Below the pieces are notes generated by a model. The model searched no databases and was not told where the DNA came from. It saw nothing but the letters and a program-made list of their open reading frames with translations. A DNA stretch of 39,141 bases from NCBI RefSeq assembly GCF_003612055.1, contig NZ_RAWB01000019.1, positions 1 to 39,141 on the forward strand, in the 5' to 3' direction. Numbering within the stretch: the first letter of the stretch is position 1; every line of letters starts with the position of its first letter. This DNA comes from Corallococcus llansteffanensis (GTDB lineage Bacteria > Myxococcota > Myxococcia > Myxococcales > Myxococcaceae). Shown here piece by piece: positions 21,701-33,700 of the stretch. The translations under genes were made by a program, and so were the position numbers.

Positions 21701-24700
21701 TGGGCCGCGTGGACGCACAGGTGAAGGTGCGGGGCTACCGCGTCGAGCCGGGTGAGGTAGAGGCAGTGCTGGCGGAGCACCCGGCCGTGCGCCTCGCGGC
21801 GGTGGTGGCGCGCGAGGACGTGCCGGGTGACACGCGGCTCGTGGCCTACGTGGTACCTCGGGCCTCCGCGCCGCCGGCGGAAGCCTCCGGGGCGCTGGAC
21901 GCCACCGAGCTGCACGCCCACCTGGCCCGGCGTCTGCCGCCGCCCATGGTGCCCTCGCGCTTCGTGGTCCTGGAGTCCCTGCCGCTGCTGCCCAACGGCA
22001 AGGTGGACCGCAAGGCGCTGCCCGCGCCGGACGTGGACGTCACCGGGCGCGAGTACGTCGCGCCGCGCACCCCCACCGAAGAGCTGCTGTCCGGGTTCTT
22101 CCGCCGGCTGCTGGGCGTGGAGCGCGTGGGGGTGCACGACGACTTCTTCGGGCTGGGCGGACACTCGCTGCTGGCCACGCAGCTCGTGTCGCGGGTGCGG
22201 TCGACCTTCCGGGTGGAGCTGGCGCTGCGCGAGCTGTTCGAGGCCCCCACGGTGGCCGAGCTGGCCCGGCGGGTGGACCAGGCTCAGCGGCAGGGTCCCG
22301 CGCGGCCGGTGCCCCGCATCGAGGCCCTGCCAGGCGTCCGGGAGCTGCCGCTGTCGTTCGCGCAGCATCGGCTCTGGTTCCTGGACCAGCTCCAGCCAGG
22401 GAGCGCCTTCTACAACGTGCCCGCGGTGGTGAAGCTGACCGGGCCGCTGGATGCGCGCGCGCTGGAGTGGAGCTTCGAGGAGCTGGTGCGCCGGCACGAA
22501 TCGCTGCGCACGACGTTCCACTCCGGGGGCGGCACGCCGGTGCAGGTCATCTCGCCGGAGCCGGTGCTCGCCTTCGCGAGGGTGTCGCTGGAAGAGGTGC
22601 CGGAAGCGGACCGCGACGCGGAGGCGAAGCGGTGGGCGGAGGACGAGACCCAGCGGTCCTTCGACCTGAGGAAGGGCCCGTTGCTGCGGGCCACGCTCCT
22701 GCGTCTGCGCGAACAGGAGCACGTGCTGGTGCTGGTGATGCACCACATCGTGTCGGACGAGTGGTCCATGGGCATCCTCGTGCGCGAGGTGGTGGCGCTC
22801 TACGAGGCGCTCTCCCAGGGGCAGCGATCGCCGCTGCCGGAGCTGCCGCTCCAGTACGGCGACTTCGCGGTCTGGCAGCGCGAGTGGCTGAAGGGCGACG
22901 TGCTGGAGAAGCAACTGGCGTACTGGAAGCAGCAGCTCGAAGGCGCTCCGCGAGCGCTGGAGCTGACCCCGGACCATCCGCGTCCGGCGATGCAGACCTT
23001 CCGCGGTGGGATGCTGGACGTGAGCTGGCCGGCGGAGCTGTGGGCGGCGGTGAAGGCGCTCGGGCAGACGGAGGGCGCGACGCCGTTCATGGTGCTGCTG
23101 GCGGCGTTCCAGACGGTGCTGTCGCGCTACTCGGGGCAGGAGGATGTGAGCGTGGGCTCGCCCATCGCGGGCCGGACGCGCGAGGAGACGGAGGGGCTCA
23201 TCGGCTTCTTCGTCAACACGCTGGTGCTGCGCACGAAGTTGTCACCCGGGCAGAGCTTCCGCGAGCTGTTGGGGCAGGTGCGGGAGGTGACGCTGGGCGC
23301 GTATGCGCACCAGGACGTGCCCTTCGAGAAGCTGGTGGAGGAACTGCATCCCGAGCGCGACCTGAGCCGCAGCCCGCTGTTCCAGGTGACGTTGACGCTG
23401 CAGAACACCCCCGCGTCCGAGGTCCGGCTGCGGGAGCTGACGCTGAAGGGCGTCGACGCCCAGGAGAAGACCTCGAAGTTCGACCTGTCGCTGCTGGTGG
23501 AAGAGGCGCCGCACGGACTCGCCGTGGCGGTGAACTACAACAGCGACCTGTTCGAAGCGGAGACGATGAAGCGGTTGCTGGAGCACCTGCGGGTGCTGCT
23601 GGAGTCGGCGGTCGCGCGGCCGGAGCAGCGGTTGTGGGAGCTGCCACTGATGGGACCGCAGGAGCAGCAGCGGCTGGTGCGGGAGTGGAGCGGCACGGCG
23701 GCGGAGTACCCGCGCGACTCCAGCTTGCACGTCCTCTTCGAGGCTCAAGCGCAGCGGACGCCAGAAGCGGTGGCGGTGGAATACGAGGGCCAGCGGCTGA
23801 CGTACGCGGAGCTGAACCGGCGGGCCAATCAGCTCGCGCACCACCTGCGGGCGATGGGAGTGGGGCCCGAGGTGCGCGTGGGCCTGTGCGTGGAGCGCTC
23901 GCTGGAGCTGGTGGTGAGCGTGCTGGGCATCTTGAAAGCGGGAGGCGTGTACGTCCCCTTGGATGCGAGCTACCCGCTGGAGCGACTGTCGTGGATGAAG
24001 CGCGAGGCCGGAGTGGCGCTGCTGGTCGCCCAGGAGAAGCTGGCGGACGAAGTGGCCTCGGGTGGTGAGCTGGTGGTGTGCGTGGACACCGAGTGGGGTT
24101 CCATCGCGCGCCAGCCCGAGAGCAATCCGAACTCGAACGTCGGCGGCGGCCACCTGGCGTACGTGATGTTCACGTCGGGCAGCACGGGCCAACCGAAGGG
24201 CGTGGGCGTGCCGCATCGTGCGGTGTCGCGGCTGGTGCTGGGGACGGACTTCGCGCGCTTCGGGCCCGAGGAGGTGTGGCTGCAACTGGCGCCCATCTCC
24301 TTCGACGCCTCGACGCTGGAAGTCTGGGGTGCGCTGCTGCACGGCGCGAAGCTGGTGGTGTACCCGGCGGGCACGCCGTCGCTGGAGGAGCTGGGCCGCA
24401 AGCTGGAGGAGTCGGCCATCACGTCGCTGTGGCTGACGGCGGCGCTCTTCGAGCAGATGCAGGCAAGGCAGCCGCAGGCCCTGGCGAAGGTGAAGCAGCT
24501 ACTGGCCGGTGGCGACGTCCTGCCCGTGGGCCGCGTGAAGGAGCGATTGGAATCCGGAGGCGTGCTCATCAACGGGTACGGGCCGACGGAGAACACGACG
24601 TTCTCCAGCACCTACCGGATGGAGCGGGCCGAAGAGGTGGGCACCTCGGTGTCCATCGGCCGGCCGATTCCCAACACGACGGCGTATGTGCTGGACGGGG

Positions 24701-27700
24701 CGATGCAGCCCGTGCCCGCAGGAGTGCCGGGCGAACTGTACGTGGGAGGCGAGGGCCTGGCCGTCGGTTACGTGGGCCGACCGGAGCTGACGGCGGAGCG
24801 CTTCATCCCCAATCCCTTCGGAGACGGCGAGCGGCTCTACCGCACGGGTGACAAGGCGCGGTGGTTGAGCGACGGCACGCTGGAGTTCCTGGGCCGCACG
24901 GACACGCAGGTGAAGGTGCGGGGCTACCGCATCGAGCTGGGCGAAGTGGAAGCCGCACTGGCGCAGCACGCCGGAGTCAGCGAGGCCGTGGTGGTGGCCC
25001 GGGAGGATGGAGCCGAAGGCAAGCGACTGGTGGCGTACGTCACGGCGGAGGAGGGCGCCGCACTGGAATCCAGCGAGCTTCGCAGCCACGTGAAGCAGCG
25101 GCTGCCGGAGTACATGGTGCCGCAGGCCTACGTGGTGCTGGACGCGCTGCCCCTGACGCCCAACGGCAAGGTGGACCGCAAGGCGTTGCCCGCACCGGAC
25201 ACGGAAGGCACCACGAGCGCGCGGTTCGTGGCGCCATGCACGGCCACCGAGCAGAAGCTGGCGGCCATCTTCGCCGAGGTGCTGAACGTCGAGCGCGTCG
25301 GCCTCGACGGAGACTTCTTCGAGCTGGGCGGGCACTCGCTGCTGGCGACCCAGCTGGTGTCTCGCGTGCGCGAGGCCTTCCAGGTGGAACTCCCGCTGCG
25401 GGATGTCTTCGAAGCGTCCACGGTGGAGAAGCTGGCGCAGCGTCTGGAAGGTGGGCTCACCCACACACAGGGCCTCCATGCGCCGCCGTTGAAGCGGGTG
25501 CCGCGCACGGGTGCGCTGCCCCTGTCCTTCGCACAGCAGCGCCTGTGGTTCCTGGATCAACTGGAGCCGGGGAGCCCGTCCTACAACATCCCGGTGGCGG
25601 TGAAGTTGACGGGGACCGTGCGGGTCGCCGCGCTGGAGCAGGCCTTCGACGCGCTGGTGCGTCGGCACGAATCGCTGCGCACGACCTTCCATGCGGAGGC
25701 TGGCACGCCCGTGCAGGTGATTGCTCCGGAGTCGCGCGTGCGACTGCGCGCGGTGGACCTGAGCGGCCTGCCCGAGGTGGAGCGCACCGAGGAGACGCAG
25801 CGGCTGTTGGGCCAGGAAGCGTCGCTTCCGTTCAAGCTGGAGCAGGGGCCCCTGCTGCGCACGGTGCTGGTGAAGCTGTCCGAGCAGGAGCACGTGCTGG
25901 TGCTGGTGATGCACCACATCGTCTCGGACGGCTGGTCCATGGGCGTCCTCGTCCGCGAGGCTGCCGCATTGTACGAGGCATGCTCGCAGGGCCGGCCGTC
26001 GCCGCTGCCCGAGCTCCCCCTCCAGTACGCGGACTACGCGGTGTGGCAGCGCGAGTGGCTCCAGGGCGAAGTGCTGGACGCCCAGCTCGCCTGGTGGAAG
26101 CAACAGCTCCAGGGAGCTCCTCGCGCATTGGAGCTGCCCACGGACAAGCCGCGCCCCGCGGTGCAGCTGTTCCGGGGCGACAGCCGCGACGTGCAGTGGC
26201 CGCGTGAGCTGTGGGAGTCGGTGAAGGCGCTCGCGCACCGGGAGGGCGCGACGCCGTTCATGGTGTTGCTGGCGGCGTTCCAGACGGTGCTGTCGCGCTA
26301 CTCGGGGCAGGACGACGTGTGCGTGGGCTCGCCCATCGCCAATCGCACCCGGGCCGAGACGGAAGGGCTCATCGGCTTCTTCGTCAACACGCTGGTGCTG
26401 CGGGCGCGGCTGGGTGGCAACCCCGCGTTCCGTGAGCTGCTGGCGCAGGTGCGGGAGACGACGCTCGGAGCGTATGCGCATCAGGACACCCCCTTCGAGC
26501 GGTTGGTGGAGGAGCTCAAGCCCGAGCGCGACCTGAGCCGCGGCCCGCTCTTCCAGGTGATGTTCATCCTGCAGAACACGCCTGCGGTGGAGCTGCGCCT
26601 GCCGGGGCTCACCCTGGCGGGGATGGACGGGGAGGCCCGGACGTCGAAGTTCGACCTGACGCTGGAGCTGACCGAGACGCCGCAGGGGCTCTCGGTCGGG
26701 GTCGTGTACAACCGCGACCTCTTCGAACCCGGGACGATGGACCGGCTGACCGGCCACCTGCGGGTGCTGCTGGAGGCCGCCGTGCGGACTCCCGACGCGC
26801 GCCTGGCGCAGCTGCCACTGCTGGGAGAGGCGGAGCATCGCCGGGTGCTCGTGGAGTGGAACGACACCCGCACGGGCTTCGCGCCCACCACCGTCCAGGC
26901 CCTCTTCGAGGCGCAGGTGGAGCGGACGCCTGACTCGCTCGCCGTCGTGGCCGAGGACTCGCGCCTGACGTACCGCGAGCTGAACCGGCGGGCCAACCAA
27001 CTGGCGCACCACCTGCGCTCCATGGGCGTGGGTCCGGACGTCCCGGTGGGTCTGTACCTGGACCGCTCGGCCAGTGCGCTGGTGGGCCTGTGGGGCATCC
27101 TCAAGTCGGGCGGGGCCTACGTTCCGCTGGACCTCGCGTTCCCCGCCGAGCGCCTCCGGGGTGTTCTCGCGGACGCGGGAGCGCGGGTGCTCGTCACGCA
27201 CTCGGCCCTGGCGGACGGTCTGGGCTGGGACGGTGGAGGGGTGATCCGCCTGGATTCGGACGCGGGCCCGCTGGCGGAGCGGAGTGAAGGCAACCCGGTG
27301 CCCACGGCGGCCCCGGAGAACCTCGCCTACGTCATCTTCACCTCCGGCTCCACGGGCCGGCCGAAGGGCGTGGCCATCGAGCACCGGCAGCTCGTCAACT
27401 ACGTGGAAGGCGTGTCGCGCCGGTTGGAGCTTCCGCAAGGCGCCTCCTTCGCCTCCGTGTCCACGCTGGCGGCGGACCTGGGCCATACCGCCGTCTTCCC
27501 GACGCTCTGCCGGGGCGGCGCGCTGCACCTCGTGTCGCGCGAGCGCGCGTCGGATCCGGCCGCGCTGGCCGAGCTCTTCGAGCGCGAGGCGGTGGACTGC
27601 CTGAAGATCGTCCCCGCGCACCTGCAGGCGCTCCTGGCCTCCGGGAACCCCCAGCGGGTGTTGCCACGCCAGCGCCTGGTGTTGGGCGGTGACGTCTCCG

Positions 27701-30700
27701 ACTGGTCGCTGATGGACCGCGTGCACGCGCTGGCGCCGGACCTGGTGGTGTTCAACCACTACGGGCCCACCGAGACGACCGTGGGCGTGCTCACGCTGCG
27801 GGTGGAGCGTGGGGCGGAGGGCCGCGTGTCCGCGTCCGTGCCGCTGGGCCGGCCCATTCCCAACGCGCGCATCTACGTCCTGGATGCGCACCTGCGCCCG
27901 GTGCCCGCGGGCATCCCGGGAGAGCTGTGCATCGGTGGGAGCGCCGTGGGCCGGGGCTACCTGGGCCGCCCGGACCTGACGGCCGAGCGCTTCGTGCCGG
28001 ACGCGTACTCGGACGTGCCGGGAGCGCGGATGTACCGCACGGGGGACCGGGCCCGTCTGCTGGCGGAGGGACAGGTGGAGTTCCTCGGGCGCGTGGATCA
28101 CCAGCTCAAGGTCCGCGGCTACCGAGTGGAGCCGGGAGAGGTGGAAGCGGCGCTGGAGCGGCACCCCGAGGTGCGCGAAGCCGTGGTGGTGGCTCGCGAG
28201 GCCATGACGGGTGGCAGGCGACTGGTGGCGTACGCGGTGCCGAAGCCGGGCCAGCTCCTGGAGGCGGACGCCCTGCGCGACTTCCTGGGCCGCACGCTGC
28301 CCGACTACATGGTCCCGCAGGCCTTCGTGGTGCTGGAGGCGCTGCCCCTGACGCCCAACGGCAAGGTGGACCGCGGTGCGCTGCCGGCACCGGACTTCCA
28401 GGCAGCGGAGCCAGGGGCTTTCGTCGCACCGCGCACGGCCACCGAGGAGGTCCTGGCGGGCCTCTTCGCCGAAGTGCTGGGCCTGGAGCAGGTGGGCATC
28501 CACGGCGGCTTCTTCGAACTGGGCGGGCACTCGCTGCTGGCGACGCAGGCCATCTCGCGGATCCGCGGCGCCTTCGGCATCGAGCTGCCGCTGCGGGAGC
28601 TCTTCGAGGCGCCCACGGTGGCGGTGCTCGCCGAGCGGGTGGACCGCGCGGTGCGGTCCGGCGCGGGCTTCGTGGCACCTCCGCTGAAGCCGAGGGCGGA
28701 GCGGAAGGACGTCCTGCCGCTGTCGTTCGCGCAGCAGCGACTGTGGTTCCTGGAGCAGCTCGCGTCCGGCAGTGCCTTCTACAACGTCCCGGCGGTGGTG
28801 AAGCTCACGGGACCGCTGGACGTGGCCGCCCTGGAGCGCGGCTTCGACGCGCTGGTCCGCCGTCACGAATCCCTGCGGACGACGTTCCGCGCCGAGGGCG
28901 GTCTGCCCGTGCAGGTCATCTCGCCGGCGGCCCGGGTCGTGCTGGAGGTCGTGGACCTGGGTGGACTGCCAGGCGCCGAGCGGGAGCAGGAGGCCCGGCA
29001 TCGCGCGGAGGCGGAGGCGCTCCGGCCGTTCGACCTGGAGAAGGGGCCGCTGCTGCGGACCTCCCTGCTGCGGCTCGGGGAGCAGGAGCACGTGCTGGTG
29101 CTGATGATGCACCACATCGTGTCGGACGGCTGGTCGATGGGCGTCCTCGTCCGCGAGGTGGCCGCGCTCTACGAGGCCTTCGCGTTGGGGCGCCCGGCGC
29201 TGCTGCCAGAGCTGGCGGTGCAGTACCCGGACTACGCGGTGTGGCAGCGCGAGTGGCTGAAGGGCGAGGTCCTGGAGGCGCAGCTCGACTACTGGAAGCA
29301 GCGGCTGGAGGGAGCCCCGGCCGCGCTGGAGCTGCCCACGGACAAGCCGCGTCCCGCGGTGCAGACGTATCGCGGTGAGCTGCGGCACGTGCTGTGGCCC
29401 AAGGCGCTGTGGCGCGACATGGAAGTGCTCGGCCGGCGCGAGGGCGCGACGCCGTTCATGGTGCTGCTGGCGGCGTTCCAGACGGTGCTGTCGCGCTACT
29501 CGGGGCAGGAGGACGTCTGCGTGGGTTCGCCCATCGCGGGACGTACGCAATCGGAGACGGAGGGGCTGATTGGCTTCTTCGCCAACATGCTGGTGCTGCG
29601 CGCGAAGCTGATGCCGGAGCAGCGCTTCCGCGAGCTGCTGGGGCAGGTGCGGGAGGTGACGCTGGGAGCGTACGCGCACCAGGAGGTGCCGTTCGAGAAG
29701 CTGGTGGAGGAGCTGCGGCCGGAGCGTGACTTGAGCCGGAGCCCGCTGTTCCAGGTGACGCTGACGCTGCAGAACACGCCGGTGACGGAGGTGAAGCTGG
29801 CGCAGGGGCTGACGCTTTCCGGGATGGAGGCGGAAGGCAAGACGTCGAAGTTCGACCTGTCGCTGGTGGTGGAGGAGGTGCCGCACGGAGTGGTGGCGGC
29901 GGTGAACTACAACAGCGACCTGTTTGAAGCGGAGACGATGCATCGGCTGCTGGAGCACTTGAGGGTGCTGCTGGAGTCGGCGGTCGCGCGGCCGGAGCAG
30001 CGGTTGTGGGAGCTGCCGCTGATGGGGCCGCAGGAGCAGCAGCGGCTGGTGCGGGAGTGGAGCGGCACGGCTACGGAGTACCCGCGTGAGAAGTCGCTGC
30101 CGGAGCTTTTCGAAGCGCAGGCGCAGCGGACGCCAGAAGCGGTGGCGGTGGAGTACGAGGCGCAACGGCTGACGTACGGGGAGCTGAACCGGCGAGCCAA
30201 TCAGCTCGCGCACCACCTGAAGGCGATGGGAGTGGGGCCCGAGGTGCGCGTGGGCCTGTGCGTGGAGCGCTCGCTGGAGTTGGTGGTGAGCGTGCTGGGC
30301 ATCCTGAAGGCGGGAGGGGTGTACGTCCCGCTGGATGCCAGCTACCCGCTGGAGCGGCTTGCGTGGATGAAGCGCGAGGCCGGAGTGGCGCTGTTGGTCG
30401 CCCAGGAGAAGCTGGCGGACGAGGTGGCCTCGGGTGGTGAGTTGGTGGTGTGCGTGGACACCGAGTGGGGCTCCATCGCGCGCCAGCCCGAGAGCAATCC
30501 GAACTCGAACGTCGGTGGCACCCACCTGGCGTACGTGATGTTCACCTCGGGAAGTACGGGCCAACCGAAGGGCGTGGGCGTGCCGCACCGCGCGGTGTCG
30601 CGGCTGGTGCTTGGGACGGACTTCGCGCGCTTCGGGCCCAAGGAGGTGTGGCTGCAACTGGCGCCCATCTCCTTCGATGCCTCGACGTTGGAAGTCTGGG

Positions 30701-33700
30701 GAGCACTGCTGCACGGAGCGAAGCTGGTGGTGTACCCGGCGGGCACGCCGTCGCTGGAGGAGCTGGGCCGCAAGCTGGAGGAGTCCAGCATCACGTCGCT
30801 GTGGCTGACGGCGGCGCTCTTCGAGCAGATGCAGGCGAGGCAGCCGCGAGTGCTGGCAGGAGTGCGGCAGTTGCTGGCGGGTGGCGACGTGCTGCCGGTA
30901 GGCCGCGTGAAGGAGCGGCTTGCCTCCGGAGGCGTGCTCATCAACGGGTACGGGCCGACAGAGAACACGACGTTCTCCAGCACCTACCGGATGGAGAGTC
31001 CGGAGGACGTGGGCACGTCGGTATCCATCGGCCGGCCGATTCCCAACACGACGGCGTACGTGCTGGACGGGGCAATGCAGCCGGTACCGGTGGGCGTGCC
31101 GGGCGAGCTGTACGTGGGAGGCGAGGGCCTGGCCGTCGGTTACGTGGGCCGGCCGGAGCTGACGGCGGAGCGCTTCATCCCCAACCCCTTCGGAGACGGC
31201 GAGAGGCTGTACCGCACGGGCGACACGGTGCGGTGGCTGGCGGACGGACGCCTGGAGTTCTTCGGCAGGCGCGACGGGCAGGTGAAGGTGCGGGGCTACC
31301 GCATCGAGCTGGGCGAAGTGGAAGCCGCACTGACCCAATACGCCGGAGTCAGCGAGGCCGTGGTGGTGGCCCGGGAAGACGGGGCCGATGGCAAGCGACT
31401 GGTGGCCTACGTGACGGCGGAAGAGGGCACCGCACTGGAGGCCAGTGAGCTTCGAAGCCACGTGAAGCAGCGGTTGCCGGAGTACATGGTGCCGCAGGCC
31501 TACGTGGTGCTGGACGCGCTGCCCCTGACGCCCAACGGCAAGGTGGACCGCAAGGCCCTGCCCGCACCCGAGGCGCGAAGCCCGCGGCCCGAGCACTTCG
31601 TGGCACCGCGCACAGCCACCGAGCAGAAGCTGGCGGCCATCTTCGCCGAGGTGCTGAGCGCCCCCCAGGTAGGCCTGGACGGAGACTTCTTCGAACTGGG
31701 TGGGCACTCACTGCTGGCCACGCAGTTGGTGTCGAGGGTGAGGGAAGAGCTGCGGGTGGAACTTCCCCTGCGTGACATCTTCGAGTCGCCCACGGTGGAG
31801 AAGCTGGCCCTCCGGATCGAAGAAGGGTTCGGGAAGGAAGAGTCCGCGGCCCGAGCGCCGCCACTGAAGCGGGCGCCTCGGGACAAGCCGCTGCCGCTGT
31901 CGTTCGCGCAGCAGCGACTGTGGTTCCTCGACCAGCTGGAGCCGGGCAGTCCCTTCTACAACGTTCCCTCGGTCGTGAAGCTCACGGGGCACCTGGATGC
32001 CACGGCCCTGGAGACCAGCTTCCGCGAACTTGTGCGCCGGCACGAATCGCTGCGCACGACGTTCCGCGCGGAAGGTGGCGAGCCGGTGCAGGTCATCGCG
32101 GAGGAGCCGGTCCAGTCCTTCCGCCAGATGGATGTCACCGCGCTGGCGGCGGAGCGTGAAGCCACGGCGCAGCATTGGATCGAACAGGAGCTCCAGCGTC
32201 CCTTCAACCTGGAGCAGGGGCCGCTGCTGCGGGCGACGCTGCTGAAGCTGGCGGAGGAAGAGCATGTGTTGGTGCTGGTGATGCACCACATCGTGTCGGA
32301 CGGCTGGTCGATGGGCGTGCTGGTGAGGGAAGTGGTGGCGCTGTACGAGGCGTACGCGCAGGGCCGTGAATCGCCGCTGGCGCAACTCCCCGTGCAGTAC
32401 GCGGACTACGCGGTGTGGCAGCGCGAATGGCTGAAGGGCGAGGTGCTGGAAGAGCAGCTGGGATACTGGAAGACGCAGCTTGAAGGAGCGCCCAGAGCAC
32501 TGGAGTTGCCCACGGACAAGCCGCGCCCGGCGGTGCAGACGTTCCGGGGAGACACGAGGCTGTTGCAGTGGCCGAAGGGGCTCTGGGAGTCGGTGAAGGG
32601 GCTGGCGCAGCGGGAGAATGCAACGCCCTTCATGGTGCTGCTGGCGGCGTTCCAGACGGTGCTGGGCAAGTACGCGGGGCAGGACGACGTCTGCGTGGGC
32701 TCGGCGATCGCCAATCGCACGAGAGGAGAGACGGAGGGGCTGATTGGCTTCTTCGTCAACACGCTGGTGCTGAGGGCGAAGCTGACGCCGGAGCAGAGCT
32801 TCCGGCAACTGCTGGGGCAGGTGCGGGAGGTGACGCTGGGGGCGTATGCGCACCAGGAAGTGCCCTTCGAAAAGCTGGTGGAGGAGCTGCAGCCGGAGCG
32901 TGACTTGAGCCGGGGTCCGCTCTTCCAGGTGATGTTCGTGCTGCAGAACGCGCCGGGCGGAGCGGTGAGCCTACCGGGGCTGAAGCTGGAGGCGGCGGAG
33001 TCCTCGGGGAAGACGGCGAAGTTCGACCTGACGCTCGGCCTGGGTGAGTCGAGCGACGGAGGCCTCGCGGGCGCGCTGGAGTTCAACAGCGACTTGTTCG
33101 AGGGCCGCACGGTGGAGCGGCTCTTGGGGCACCTGCGCGTGTTGCTCGAAGAGGCGGTGAGGGTGCCGGAGAAGCGGCTGTGGGAGTTGCCGCTGATGGG
33201 GCCGGAGGAGCAGCAGCGGCTGGTGAAGGAATGGAGCGGCAAGACGGCGGAGTACCCGCGCGAGACGTCGCTGCCGGAGCTGTTCGAAGCGCAGGTCTTG
33301 AAGACGCCGGAAGCGGTGGCGGTGGAGTACGAGGGGCAGCGACTGACGTACGCGGAGCTGAACCGGCGAGCCAATCAGCTCGCGCACCACTTGAAGTCGA
33401 TGGGCGTGGGGCCCGAGGTACGCGTGGGCCTGTGCGTGGAGCGCTCATTGGAGCTGGTGGTGAGCGTGCTGGGCATCTTGAAGGCGGGAGGCGTGTACGC
33501 CCCGCTGGACGCCAGCTACCCACTGGAGCGGCTGTCGTGGATGAAGCGCGAGGCCGGAGTCTCGCTGCTGGTAGGCCAATACAAGCTGCTTCAGTCCGTG
33601 GGCCTCACCGAAGGCGGACCCGTGGTGTGCGTGGACACCGAATGGGGTTCCATCGCGCGTCAGCCCGAGAGCAACCCGAGCCCGAGTGTCGGCGGCGACC

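Noticed and set aside
24499..31707. Antisense open frame of about 2,400 codons
   Set aside because: It lies opposite intact C-A-PCP modules. High GC with G/C at third codon positions removes stop codons on the other strand, and its translation is rich in His, Arg, Gln and Leu without any domain.
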